Below, piece by piece: positions 52,266 to 60,603 of a DNA stretch of 64,000 nt (positions are counted from its first letter, which is position 1; every line of letters starts with the position of its first letter). The notes beneath the pieces are model-generated. The model saw only the letters and a list, made by a program, of their open reading frames with translations, did not search any database and was not told where the DNA came from. Source of the DNA: Tsukamurella paurometabola DSM 20162 (lineage in GTDB: Bacteria; Actinomycetota; Actinomycetes; Mycobacteriales; Mycobacteriaceae); NCBI RefSeq assembly GCF_000092225.1, contig NC_014158.1:3162001-3226000 (forward strand), written 5' to 3'. The translations under genes and the position numbers were made by a program.

Positions 52266-54536
52266 GTGTCAGCTCCGACAGCTCCGTCGACCACGGAGAC
52301 CGACGGCGACATCACCTACGTCCGCACGAACCCGGACCAACCGCCGGTCGCGATCATCGACCGCAGCCCGATCACCACGAGGCACAAGCTGATCTTCGGC
52401 GCCGTCGCGATCCTGGGCGCAGTCGCTTGGGCGTTCATCGCCCTCTCGCGCGGCGAATCGGTCAACGCCGTGTGGTTCGTCCTCGCCGCGGTGTGCACCT
52501 ACGTCGTGGGATACCGCTTCTACGCCCGGCTGATCGAGCTGAAGGTGGTGCGCCCCCGCGACGATCATGCGACGCCCGCGGAAGTGCTGGAGAACGGCAC
52601 CGACTACCTCCCGACCGACCGGCGCGTGCTGTTCGGCCACCATTTCGCTGCGATCGCCGGCGCCGGACCGCTCGTGGGCCCGGTGCTCGCGGCACAGATG
52701 GGCTACCTACCGGGCACCATCTGGATTATCGTGGGCGCACTCGTCGCGGGCTGTGTCCAGGACTACCTGGTGCTCTGGGTCGCCACCCGGCGACGGGGCC
52801 GCTCGCTCGGCCAGATGATCCGTGACGAGCTCGGCCCCATCGGAGGCGCCGCCGCGATCATCGGCATCGCCGCCATCATGACGATTCTCATCGCTGTGCT
52901 CGCCCTCGTAGTGGTCCAGGCCCTCGGGCACAGCCCGTGGGGCGTGTTCTCCATCGCCGCGACCATCCCCATCGCGCTGTTCATGGGTGTGTACCTGCGG
53001 TTCCTGCGGCCCGGCCGGGTGTCCGAGGTCTCGCTGATCGGCTGCATCCTGCTGCTGGCGGCGGTGATCGGCGGCCGCTACGTGGGCGAAAGCAGCTGGG
53101 GCAAAGACCTGTTCACGCTGACCCCGGTCCAGCTGAGCTGGGCGATCATCATCTACGGATTCGCCGCCTCGGTACTGCCGGTGTGGCTGCTGCTCGCGCC
53201 GCGCGACTACCTGTCGACGTTCATGAAGGTCGGCACCATCGTCTTGCTCGCCGTCGGCATCCTCATCGCCCGGCCGATGATGGAGGCGCCCGCCGTCTCC
53301 GACTTCGCCACCCGCGGTGACGGACCGGTGTTCGCCGGATCGCTCTTTCCGTTCCTCTTCATCACCATCGCCTGCGGCGCCCTCTCCGGTTTCCACTCCC
53401 TGGTCAGTTCGGGCACCACACCGAAGCTGCTGGAGAAGGAGGGCCAGATGCGGCTGATCGGCTACGGCGGCATGCTCACTGAGTCCTTCGTGGCGATCAT
53501 GGCGCTGATCACCGCATCGATCATCAACCAGCACTTCTACTTCGCCATGAACGCCCCGATCGCCAAGACAGGCGGTACCGCGGAGACCGCGGCCACCTAC
53601 GTCAATTCGCTGGGGCTCAGCGGTGATCCGATCTCCGGCCAAGAACTCTCCCAGGCCGCCAAGGACATCGGCGAGGAATCGATCGTCTCCCGCACCGGCG
53701 GCGCACCGACCCTCGCCTTCGGCATGTCGGAGGTCTTGCACCAGGTGTTCGGCGGCTCCGGTATGAAGTCTTTCTGGTACCACTTCGCGATCATGTTCGA
53801 GGCCCTGTTCATCCTCACCACCGTCGATGCCGGTACCCGCGTGGCTCGCTTCCTGGTCTCGGACGCGCTGAGCAACCTGGGCGGACCGTTCCAGCGGCTC
53901 AAGGACCCCAGCTGGCGGGTGGGCGCCTGGGCCGCCTCGCTCCTTGTGGTCGCCGCCTGGGGCAGCATCTTGCTGATGGGCGTGACCGATCCGCTGGGCG
54001 GCATCAACACGCTGTTCCCGCTGTTCGGCATCGCCAACCAACTGCTCGCCGCGATGGCGCTCACCGTGGTGGTCGTGGTGGTGGTCAAGAAGGGCTACTA
54101 CAAGTGGGTGTGGATACCGGCGATACCACTCGTGTGGGACCTCATCATCACCATGACCGCCTCCTGGCAGAAGATCTTCAGCGGCGATCCCGCGGTCGGG
54201 TATTGGAAGCAGCACAGCAATTTCAAGGCCGCCGCCGAACAGGGCCTGCAGTCCTACGGATCGGCGAAGACCCCTGCGGCCATCGACGCAGTGGTCCGCA
54301 ACACCTTCATCCAGGGCACTTTGTCGATCGTGTTCGCCGTCATGGTGCTCATCGTGGTGATCATGGGCGCCTGGACCATCTATCGCACCGTGACCGGCAA
54401 CGGACGCCCACTCACCGAGGAGGAGCCGGTGCCCAGTCACCTGTTCGCTCCGAGCGGCCTGATACCGACCCCCGCGGAGAAGGAGGTGCAGGCGCAGTGG
54501 GACGCTCAAGGCCTCGCCCGGTCGTCCGGGCACTGA
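52266..54536 (+). CDS. cstA: CstA-family carbon starvation protein (peptide/pyruvate transporter)
   Basis: A 756-residue polytopic protein of the CstA family, which imports pyruvate or peptides. Family marks are RRVLFGHHFAAIAGAGPLVG near residue 123, GCVQDYLVLWVATRRRGRSL, and in the second half SGFHSLVSSGTTPKLL and TTVDAGTRVARFLVSDAL. The GTG at 52266 has GGAGG four bases upstream and gives a normal N-terminus; an ATG at 52221 lacks a site. The small ybdD gene overlaps its 3' end, the usual arrangement. Confidence 0.92.
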   Translation: MSAPTAPSTTETDGDITYVRTNPDQPPVAIIDRSPITTRHKLIFGAVAILGAVAWAFIALSRGESVNAVWFVLAAVCTYVVGYRFYARLIELKVVRPRDDHATPAEVLENGTDYLPTDRRVLFGHHFAAIAGAGPLVGPVLAAQMGYLPGTIWIIVGALVAGCVQDYLVLWVATRRRGRSLGQMIRDELGPIGGAAAIIGIAAIMTILIAVLALVVVQALGHSPWGVFSIAATIPIALFMGVYLRFLRPGRVSEVSLIGCILLLAAVIGGRYVGESSWGKDLFTLTPVQLSWAIIIYGFAASVLPVWLLLAPRDYLSTFMKVGTIVLLAVGILIARPMMEAPAVSDFATRGDGPVFAGSLFPFLFITIACGALSGFHSLVSSGTTPKLLEKEGQMRLIGYGGMLTESFVAIMALITASIINQHFYFAMNAPIAKTGGTAETAATYVNSLGLSGDPISGQELSQAAKDIGEESIVSRTGGAPTLAFGMSEVLHQVFGGSGMKSFWYHFAIMFEALFILTTVDAGTRVARFLVSDALSNLGGPFQRLKDPSWRVGAWAASLLVVAAWGSILLMGVTDPLGGINTLFPLFGIANQLLAAMALTVVVVVVVKKGYYKWVWIPAIPLVWDLIITMTASWQKIFSGDPAVGYWKQHSNFKAAAEQGLQSYGSAKTPAAIDAVVRNTFIQGTLSIVFAVMVLIVVIMGAWTIYRTVTGNGRPLTEEEPVPSHLFAPSGLIPTPAEKEVQAQWDAQGLARSSGH

Positions 54537-54697
54537 AGGCGGTCCGCTGGTACGTCGCCTCCGTGATGGGTGACAACCACTACGAGAGGTACCTCGCGCA
54601 CCGCCGGGCGACGCATCCTGACGAACCGGTGATGACCGAGCGGGAGTACTGGAAGGCCCGGCACGACGGGACGACGGTGACCGCCCGTTGCTGCTGA
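54497..54697 (+). CDS. YbdD/YjiX-family small protein (DUF466), CstA partner
   Basis: A 66-residue protein in another frame, overlapping the cstA end by 40 bp. It carries MGDNHYERYLAHRRATHPDE, PVMTEREYWKARHDG and a terminal ARCC, all matching YbdD/YjiX proteins of Escherichia coli, which end in the same way and are encoded beside CstA/YjiY. It is thought to assist pyruvate uptake by CstA-type carriers. The GTG at 54497 is the likeliest start. Confidence 0.83.
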   Translation: MGRSRPRPVVRALKAVRWYVASVMGDNHYERYLAHRRATHPDEPVMTEREYWKARHDGTTVTARCC

Positions 54698-54741
54698 GCA
54701 GCGACAGCACGGTGGTGTCTGAAACCCGCTAGCGTGTCCCC

Positions 54742-55626
54742 GTGCGGGCTGCCAGAGTCGAAGGCGTGAACACCAGCTCGCCCCACCTCGACTTCGACCG
54801 GTGCTACCGGGCGATCGCCGGCCGGGATGCTCGATTCGATGGGCAGTTCTACACCGCCGTCGCCACCACCGGCATCTACTGCCGCCCCTCCTGCCCGGCC
54901 ACCACACCGAAGCGGGAGAACGTGAGCTTCCACCTCACCGCGGCCGCCGCCCAATCGGAGGGCTACCGCGCGTGCCGACGCTGCCTCCCCGATGCCGTGC
55001 CCGGATCACCGCGGTGGAACCTCGAATCCGACCTCGCCGCACGGGCCATGCGACTCATCGCCGACGGCACCGTCGACCGCGCCGGCGTACCCGGGCTCGC
55101 CGAGCGGTTGGGATACAGCCCCCGACAACTGAGCCGCGTGCTCACCGCCGAGCTCGGCGCCGGCCCGCTCGCGCTCGCCCGGGCGCACCGCGCCACCACC
55201 GCCCGCATCCTCATCCAGGGCTCGGCGATGTCCTTCTCCGACATCGCTTTCGCTGCCGGTTTCTCCTCGATCCGCCAGTTCAACGACACCATCCGGGAGG
55301 TCTTCGCCCGCACACCGTCGCAACTGCGCGCAGCCGGCAGGGGCGCTCCGCCCGGAACCGGCGAACTCACCTTGCGGCTGGCCCTCCGCGGTCCGTACGC
55401 CGCGAGCTGGGTGCGCTGGTTCCTCACTGCTCACGCGGTGCCCGGGCTCGAGCACGCCGACGGTGACCGCTACACCCGGGTACTCAACCTGCCCGGCGGC
55501 CACGGCATCGCCACCATCGATCTGTCCACCGCCCCGGACGGATTCGTCCGCGCCACCCTGGTGCTGGCCACGATGAGCGATCTGTCGGTGGCGGTGACCC
55601 GGCTACGGCACCTCCTCGACCCCTAA
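54742..55626 (+). pseudogene. alkA: AdaA-AlkA fusion gene, 5' fragment cut by IS110 element
   Basis: The N-terminal part of the mycobacterial-type AlkA (AdaA-AlkA fusion). The Ada metal-binding domain has GIYCRPSCPA and ACRRC (four zinc cysteines), followed by an AraC-type helix-turn-helix (DIAFAAGFSSIRQFNDTI) and the start of the AlkA N-terminal domain (LRLALRGPYAASWVRWF). The reading frame ends in LLDP and a TAA supplied by the insertion. TAGCGT at 54730-54735 just before the GTG fits a leaderless start. The fragment may still make a truncated regulator-like protein but lacks the glycosylase. Confidence 0.88.
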
Positions 55627-55629
55627 GTT

Positions 55630-55805
55630 GGTCTTGTCCGGGATCTACTCCCGGACGGCCCAGGTGGGTGGGATTGACTTACCTCCTTCTGCCACAGTTA
55701 CGGCTTGCCCAGAACGGTTCGCCCACCCGCCTGTGGTCACCTTGACCGCTAATTGAGATCCGCTGCGAAGATGATCCGCTGCTTAGGGAAATGCTGCGGC
55801 TGGGT
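55630..55805 (+). ncRNA. Predicted IS110 bridge RNA
   Basis: The left noncoding end folds into a hairpin (55636-55656, 8-bp stem) and then a long stem (55661-55672 with 55722-55733, 12 bp, one G-U pair) closing a loop with candidate target guides: TTGACTT (55674-55680) or ACCTCCT (55681-55687) on the left and GCCCAG (55707-55712) on the right. Next come donor-guide candidates: ATTGAGAT (55752-55759), identical to 57098-57105 at the right end, and CTTAGGGAA (55782-55790), complementary to the abutted ends TT+CCCTAAG. Order and position match the bridge RNA of IS621. Exact RNA ends are estimated. Confidence 0.65.
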
Positions 55806-55828
55806 GAACCTCGGGCCGCCCTCGACCA

Positions 55829-57061
55829 ATGAGCGGAGAGCGAATAGTGCAACCGATTTACGTCGGCGTCGACATCGGAAAGCGGTTTCACCACGCGTGC
55901 GTCATCGACGCTACGGGAAGCGTTCTGCTGAGCAGGCAGGTGCTCAACAGCGAGAGCGACTTGAACGCGATCGCCGCCGAAGTCGAACGGCAAGCTGAAG
56001 GTGCAGCGGTTTGGGTGATCGACGTTGTCTCGGAGATCTCGGCGCTGTTGCTGGCGATCCTCGCCGCACGTGAGGTTGCCCATGTGGTGCGGTATGTACC
56101 GGGCGCGGCCGTATCGGCGATGTCGAAATCCTTTGTCGGTGAGGGTAAAACCGACGCCAGAGACGCGAAGGTTATCGCGGAGCTCGGTCGCCTACGACGA
56201 TCTCTGAGGACAGTGTCTCTGCGTGATGATGCGACAGCGGCATTGACAACGCTGACTTCCTATCGATCTGACCTAGCCGCAGAGTGGGTCGCCAACATCA
56301 ACAGGCTCCGCGCAATCCTGACCAGTATCTTTCCTGGTCTGGAACAGCAGCTTGACCTGTCGACCAAATTCCCGCTGATCCTCGTCTCGATGTTCTGCAC
56401 GCCCACCGCCGTGATCGAGGCCGGCGAAAAGGGCGTCCACGAGGCTTTGCTGACCGCCGGGGTCTACCGGAACTCCGCTGCACGCCTAGCCGCGGCCGCG
56501 ATGGAGTCGGCCAGGCATCAATCCGTTCGTGGAGCTGGAGAGAGTGATATCGCAGCTCTTACAATGCGATTGGCCTCCCGGCTGCTGTTGCTTCTCGATG
56601 AACGGAAGCTGCTCGACAAGCAGATCGCTGAGTTGTTCCGACAGCATCGCCATGCTGCCCTGATTGAGTCGATTCCAGGACTCGGACCGCAACTCGGCGC
56701 CGAGCTATTGGTCTGTCTCAACGGTGATATCCGGAACTTTGCCAACGCCGGCAAACTCGCCTCTTACGCTGGTTTGGTGCCGGTCCCGCGCGATTCAGGC
56801 CGAATATCGGGGAACATGCGTCGGCCGCGCCGCTACAATCGAAGATTGCGTCGTGTCTTCTACCTCGCGGCCATGACCAGCCTGAAAGACCCCGATAGTA
56901 GGTCGCGCCAGTATTACGACCGAAAACGATCGGAGAATCGCACGCATACGCAGGCGACACTGGCGCTCGCGCGCCGTCAAGTTGATGTCCTGTGGGCGGT
57001 ACTACGCGACGAGCGCCCTTACACCGGGGCCGCGCCGGAGGGCGCCGTCATGGCCGCTTGA
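55829..57061 (+). CDS. IS110-family transposase (bridge-RNA-guided DEDD recombinase)
   Basis: A 410-residue protein. The N-terminal RuvC-like DEDD domain begins YVGVDIGKRFHHACVID with the first aspartate and has the later KTDARDAKVIAELGR box. The C-terminal Transposase_20 domain reads IESIPGLGPQLGAELL, then FANAGKLASYAGLVPVPRDS, which holds the conserved serine region. Both halves are complete, with no frameshift or stop, so it may be active. A GTG at 55847 is an alternative start. The upstream noncoding segment is where the guiding RNA of this family is encoded. Confidence 0.93.
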   Translation: MSGERIVQPIYVGVDIGKRFHHACVIDATGSVLLSRQVLNSESDLNAIAAEVERQAEGAAVWVIDVVSEISALLLAILAAREVAHVVRYVPGAAVSAMSKSFVGEGKTDARDAKVIAELGRLRRSLRTVSLRDDATAALTTLTSYRSDLAAEWVANINRLRAILTSIFPGLEQQLDLSTKFPLILVSMFCTPTAVIEAGEKGVHEALLTAGVYRNSAARLAAAAMESARHQSVRGAGESDIAALTMRLASRLLLLLDERKLLDKQIAELFRQHRHAALIESIPGLGPQLGAELLVCLNGDIRNFANAGKLASYAGLVPVPRDSGRISGNMRRPRRYNRRLRRVFYLAAMTSLKDPDSRSRQYYDRKRSENRTHTQATLALARRQVDVLWAVLRDERPYTGAAPEGAVMAA

Positions 57062-57106
57062 GGTCAAGTGGATCGTCCTGCCCGGGTTGACAACGTCATT
57101 GAGATT

Positions 57107-57718
57107 CTGGACGCCGATCCGCTCACCGTCGATGAGGCGCTCTCCACCGACCCGCGGCTCGCGCCACTGGTCGCGGCCACGCCCGGAATCCGGCTGTTCG
57201 GCTGCGTGGACCCAGCGGAACTGCTGCTCCGCACCATGATCGGGCAACAGATCTCCATCGCCGCGGCCACCACCCACCAGGCGCGGCTCGTCGAGGCACT
57301 GGGCGAGCCGGTCGACGACCCCACCGGACGCGTGAGCCGGGCCTTCCCCTCGCCCGCCGTCGTGGCCGAGCGCGGTCACGAGGTGCTCACCGGCCCCCGG
57401 GCACGCGTGACGGCGATCCGATCGGTCGCCGTGGAGATCGCCGAGGGACGGCTCACCCTGCACCCCGGCATGACCCGCGCGGAGGCCCGCGACGTGCTGC
57501 TACGCCTCTCGGGCGTCGGTCCGTGGACCGCCGACTACGTGGCCATGCGGCTGCTCGCTGATCCCGACACCCTGCTCTCGTCCGATCTCGTGGTGGCCAA
57601 AGGCGCCGCCGCGCTCGACCTCGACATCGCGACCAACCACTGGAGCCCCTGGGGCAGCTACGTCTCACTGCACCTGTGGAACCACTCCCTCACCACCGAC
57701 CGGAGGATCACCCCGTGA
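57107..57718 (+). pseudogene. alkA: AdaA-AlkA fusion gene, 3' fragment (glycosylase domain)
   Basis: The remainder of alkA: LDADPLTVDEALSTDPRLAP, then the helix-hairpin-helix glycosylase core LRTMIGQQISIAAATTHQAR and LLRLSGVGPWTADYVAMRLL, with the catalytic aspartate expected in LLSSDLVVAKG. In-frame starts exist at 57068 inside the insertion, so a separate glycosylase fragment might be translated, but it would lack the N-terminal part of the AlkA fold. The stop overlaps the ogt GTG by 4 bp, so ogt was originally coupled to alkA. Confidence 0.88.
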
Positions 57719-58224
57719 CCGCCTACAGCTCCACCCTCGACACGCCCGCTGGGCCGTTCACCGCCATCGTCGACGCCGACGGTGCCGTGCTCGCCTCCGG
57801 CTGGACCGCAGACCTCGGGACCCTCCTCCCCGTCATCCACACCGGGCTGCGCCCGGCCGCCGTGACACAGCGGGCCGATCTCGGGGCCGTCACCCGGGCG
57901 GTCGCCGCCTTCCACGCGGGTGAGGTGACGGCGATCGACGGGATCCCCGTGCGACAGCGCTCAGGGGTCTTCGTCGAACACGCCTGGGAGGTACTGCGCA
58001 CCGTCGAACCCGGGCAGCCGGTGACCTACACCGAATACGCCGGGCTCGCGGGCCGCCCCGCGGCGGTCCGGGCCGCGGCCATGGCGTGCGCCCGCAACGC
58101 CGCCGCACTGTTCGTGCCGTGCCACCGGGTGCTGCGCACCGACGGGACTCTCGGGGGATTCCGGTGGGGACTCGCCGTCAAGGAATGGCTGCTGCGCCAC
58201 GAGGCACTTACCATCGCAACGTGA
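57715..58224 (+). CDS. ogt: Methylated-DNA-protein-cysteine methyltransferase (O6-methylguanine repair)
   Basis: A 169-residue suicide repair protein. The active cysteine is in LFVPCHRVLRTDG (PCHR) near residue 128, preceded by the helix-turn-helix region TYTEYAGLAGRPAAVRAAAM with the arginine finger. It starts at a GTG overlapping the alkA stop. Mycobacterial alkA and ogt have the same order. Because its transcript and translation were coupled to alkA, expression may have changed after the insertion. Confidence 0.93.
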   Translation: MTAYSSTLDTPAGPFTAIVDADGAVLASGWTADLGTLLPVIHTGLRPAAVTQRADLGAVTRAVAAFHAGEVTAIDGIPVRQRSGVFVEHAWEVLRTVEPGQPVTYTEYAGLAGRPAAVRAAAMACARNAAALFVPCHRVLRTDGTLGGFRWGLAVKEWLLRHEALTIAT

Positions 58225-59465
58225 GCGAAAACAGCGAGGGCGACTCCCCGACGACGCCGGACACTCCGGAAGCCAAACCCACCCGCAGCGAGGTGTACGG
58301 CGAAGCGGGCCGCTGGCTCGCCTCGTGGAGCATTCGCATCGTCGCCGTCGCGGCGATGCTGTTCGTGGTCGTCTGGGTGATCGGCGAATTCTGGTCGATC
58401 CTGCTGCCGGTGATGCTGGCGGTACTGCTCTGCACCGTGCTGTGGCCGCCGGTGCGGTGGCTGCGCGACCGCGGGTTCCCACCCGCGCTGGCCACGGCGA
58501 CCGTGCTGCTCCTCGCGCTGGGAATCCTCGGCGGCATCATCGGTGCCATCGCACCGTCGATCACCAGCCAGTCCCAACAGATCGCCGACAGCGCCGTCGC
58601 CGGCGTCCGGAAGATCCAGGAGTGGGTGCAGGGCCCGCCGCTGAATCTGCAGGACGAGCAGATCAGCAACTTCGTCAATTCGATCACCCAGAAACTGCAG
58701 TCCAGCGCGGAGTCCATCGCGTCGGGCGTGTTCACCGGCGTCAGCGCCGCGGGTTCCGTGGTGGTGGCGGTGGTGATGGTCGCGATGCTCACCTTCTTCT
58801 TCCTCAAGGACGGCGACAAATTCCTGCCGTGGATGCGACGCCACTCCGGCACTCCGATCTCCGAGCACCTCGTCGAGCTGCTGAGCCGGATCTGGGCCAC
58901 CCTCGGCGGATTCATTCGCACCCAGGCACTGGTGAGCCTCATCGACGCGGTGTTCATCGGCCTCGGCCTGGTGATCCTCGACGTGCCGCTGGCCTACGCC
59001 CTGGCCGTGATCACCTTCCTCGGCGGCTTCATTCCGATCGTCGGTGCCTTCGTGGCCGGTGCGCTGGCCGTGGTCGTCGCGCTCGTCACCAATGGCTTCA
59101 CCACCGCGTTGCTGGTACTGCTCGTCGTGATCGCCGTGCAGCAGCTCGAGGGCAACGTGCTCTCGCCGATGCTGCAATCCCGGTCGATGAACCTGCACCC
59201 CGTGGTGGTGCTCCTGGCGATCGCCTTCGGCGGCACCCAGTTCGGCATCATCGGGGCCTTCCTCGCCGTTCCGGTGGCCGCCGCACTCGCGGTGCTGTTC
59301 CGCTACCTCGGAGAACTCGTCGACGACAAGACCGGCGAGACCCCGCCGCCGGAGCCCGAAGCACCGGCCAAACCCGGTTTCCGGGAGAGGGTGCTGGGCA
59401 AGCTTCGCAAGTCGGAGCCCGCCGCCGATGCCGATCTCGATCCGGTTGGGCCCGCGAAGTCCTGA
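58221..59465 (+). CDS. AI-2E/PerM-family membrane transporter
   Basis: A 414-residue protein with about eight membrane segments. Typical marks are FWSILLPVMLAVLLCTVLWP, LTFFFLKDGDKFLPWMRR and IAVQQLEGNVLSPMLQSRSM followed by PVVVLLAIAFGGTQFG. The C-terminus is a charged proline/lysine-rich tail. Family members export autoinducer-2, act as sodium/proton antiporters, or are uncharacterised. It starts in the ogt stop (GTGA overlap), so it is co-translated with the DNA-repair genes, though a functional link is not evident. Confidence 0.87.
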   Translation: MSENSEGDSPTTPDTPEAKPTRSEVYGEAGRWLASWSIRIVAVAAMLFVVVWVIGEFWSILLPVMLAVLLCTVLWPPVRWLRDRGFPPALATATVLLLALGILGGIIGAIAPSITSQSQQIADSAVAGVRKIQEWVQGPPLNLQDEQISNFVNSITQKLQSSAESIASGVFTGVSAAGSVVVAVVMVAMLTFFFLKDGDKFLPWMRRHSGTPISEHLVELLSRIWATLGGFIRTQALVSLIDAVFIGLGLVILDVPLAYALAVITFLGGFIPIVGAFVAGALAVVVALVTNGFTTALLVLLVVIAVQQLEGNVLSPMLQSRSMNLHPVVVLLAIAFGGTQFGIIGAFLAVPVAAALAVLFRYLGELVDDKTGETPPPEPEAPAKPGFRERVLGKLRKSEPAADADLDPVGPAKS

Positions 59466-59501
59466 CCGAAACTTGTCAGTCGGGATCGTCATGCTGGCGG
59501 T

Positions 59502-60587
59502 ATGGACCTCCTCAGCCTGCTCGTCGCGCTCCTGGCGCTGCTGGTCGGCCTCGCCGCCGGGGTGATCCTGGCGCGGTACCTGCCGGCCCGGCCGGCACGG
59601 GGGGACGGTGGTCCGCCGGCACCCGAGGCGATCGCCGGCCCGGTCGGCGCCATGCTCGCCCCGCTCCGGCAGACGCTCGACGCCCTCGGTCACGAGTTCG
59701 CCGTCGCCGAGCGCAGCAGGGTCGCGGCCTTCGCCGGGCTGCGGGAGCAGATCGGCACGGTCGCCCGCACCAGCGAGGCACTGCGCGCCGAGACGGCCAC
59801 GCTGCGCTCGGCCATGAAGTCGTCGACGGTGCGCGGTCGCTGGGGTGAGCTCCAACTGGAACGGGTGGTCGAGCTGGCGGGACTGAGCCGGCACTGCGAC
59901 TTCTCCACCCAGGTCGCGGGCGTGGTCGGCGATGATCGCGTGCGCCCCGATGTAGTGGTGCATCTTGCGGGCGGCCGCGATCTGGTGGTCGATGCGAAGG
60001 TGCCTCTCGACGCCTATCTCCAGGTGCTGGAGGCACCACCCGCCGAGCATGCGGCGCTGCTCGCCGATCATGCCCGCCGGTTCCGGTCGCACGTCGTGCA
60101 GCTCGCGGGCAGGCGGTACTGGGACGCCGTCGGCTCGCCCGAGCTGGTGGTGATGTTCGTCCCCGCCGAGGCCTTCCTCGACGCCGCACTGCAGGTAGAC
60201 CCGGATCTGCTGGAATTCGCATTGAACCGCAATGTGGTGCTCGCCACACCTACCACGCTCGTCGCGATGCTGCGCGCGGTGGCGCTGGCCTGGCGCCAGC
60301 ACGCCCTCGGCGAGGACGCCGAACGGATCCACGCGCTCGGCCGTGAGCTCAGCGAGCGCCTGGATGTGCTCAACAACCACTTCAGCTCCCTCGGATCCGC
60401 CCTGACCAGGGCTGTCGATGCGTTCAACACCACCGTCGGCTCCTACAACGCCAGGGTGGGCGTCACGGCCCGCCGGCTGGCGGACCTGGCGTCCATGCCC
60501 GACGGTGCGCGCGATGATCATCCAGGGCTCGACGCTGCGCCGCGCGCAGTCCCACACGGTGCGCATTCTCGGATCTCACAGCCGTAG
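59502..60587 (+). CDS. rmuC: DNA recombination protein RmuC homologue
   Basis: A 361-residue protein. An N-terminal membrane helix (LLSLLVALLALLVGLAAGVI) precedes a short helical region and the RmuC nuclease-like domain: STVRGRWGELQLERVVELAG, VVVHLAGGRDLVVDAKVPLD and VATPTTLVAMLRAVALAWR in its conserved form. The coiled coil is shorter than in enterobacterial RmuC, as usual in actinobacteria. RmuC limits inversions at short repeats. Length is normal for the group. Confidence 0.92.
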   Translation: MDLLSLLVALLALLVGLAAGVILARYLPARPARGDGGPPAPEAIAGPVGAMLAPLRQTLDALGHEFAVAERSRVAAFAGLREQIGTVARTSEALRAETATLRSAMKSSTVRGRWGELQLERVVELAGLSRHCDFSTQVAGVVGDDRVRPDVVVHLAGGRDLVVDAKVPLDAYLQVLEAPPAEHAALLADHARRFRSHVVQLAGRRYWDAVGSPELVVMFVPAEAFLDAALQVDPDLLEFALNRNVVLATPTTLVAMLRAVALAWRQHALGEDAERIHALGRELSERLDVLNNHFSSLGSALTRAVDAFNTTVGSYNARVGVTARRLADLASMPDGARDDHPGLDAAPRAVPHGAHSRISQP

Positions 60588-60603
60588 CCGGTACGGTTCT
60601 CTT

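Larger units (their letters stand above)
55621..57106 (+). mobile_element. IS110-family insertion sequence interrupting alkA
   Basis: The element is 1,486 bp. The left flank ends CTCGAC (55615-55620) and the right flank resumes CTGGACGCC at 57107. Joining them gives LLDLDADP, in frame, as in mycobacterial AlkA. There are no terminal inverted repeats and no long target duplication, as expected for IS110, which exchanges strands at a short core (here CC on the left, CT on the right). It contains a left noncoding segment of about 200 bp and one transposase gene. Codon use is visibly less GC-rich than the host genes, indicating transfer. Confidence 0.88.

Noticed and set aside
52707-54710. A 667-codon minus-strand frame.
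   Set aside because: Antisense to cstA; histidine/glutamate-rich shadow sequence without domains.
55600-57130. Terminal inverted repeats or a long target duplication at the insertion ends.
   Set aside because: Neither is present. The ends match IS110 behaviour, with only a core of about two bases shared.
58026-60566. A very long open frame (846 codons) on the minus strand.
   Set aside because: It lies opposite the AI-2E-type transporter and rmuC, both of which have clear family motifs. The frame is a by-product of high GC and reads as low-complexity E/R/H/Q-rich sequence.
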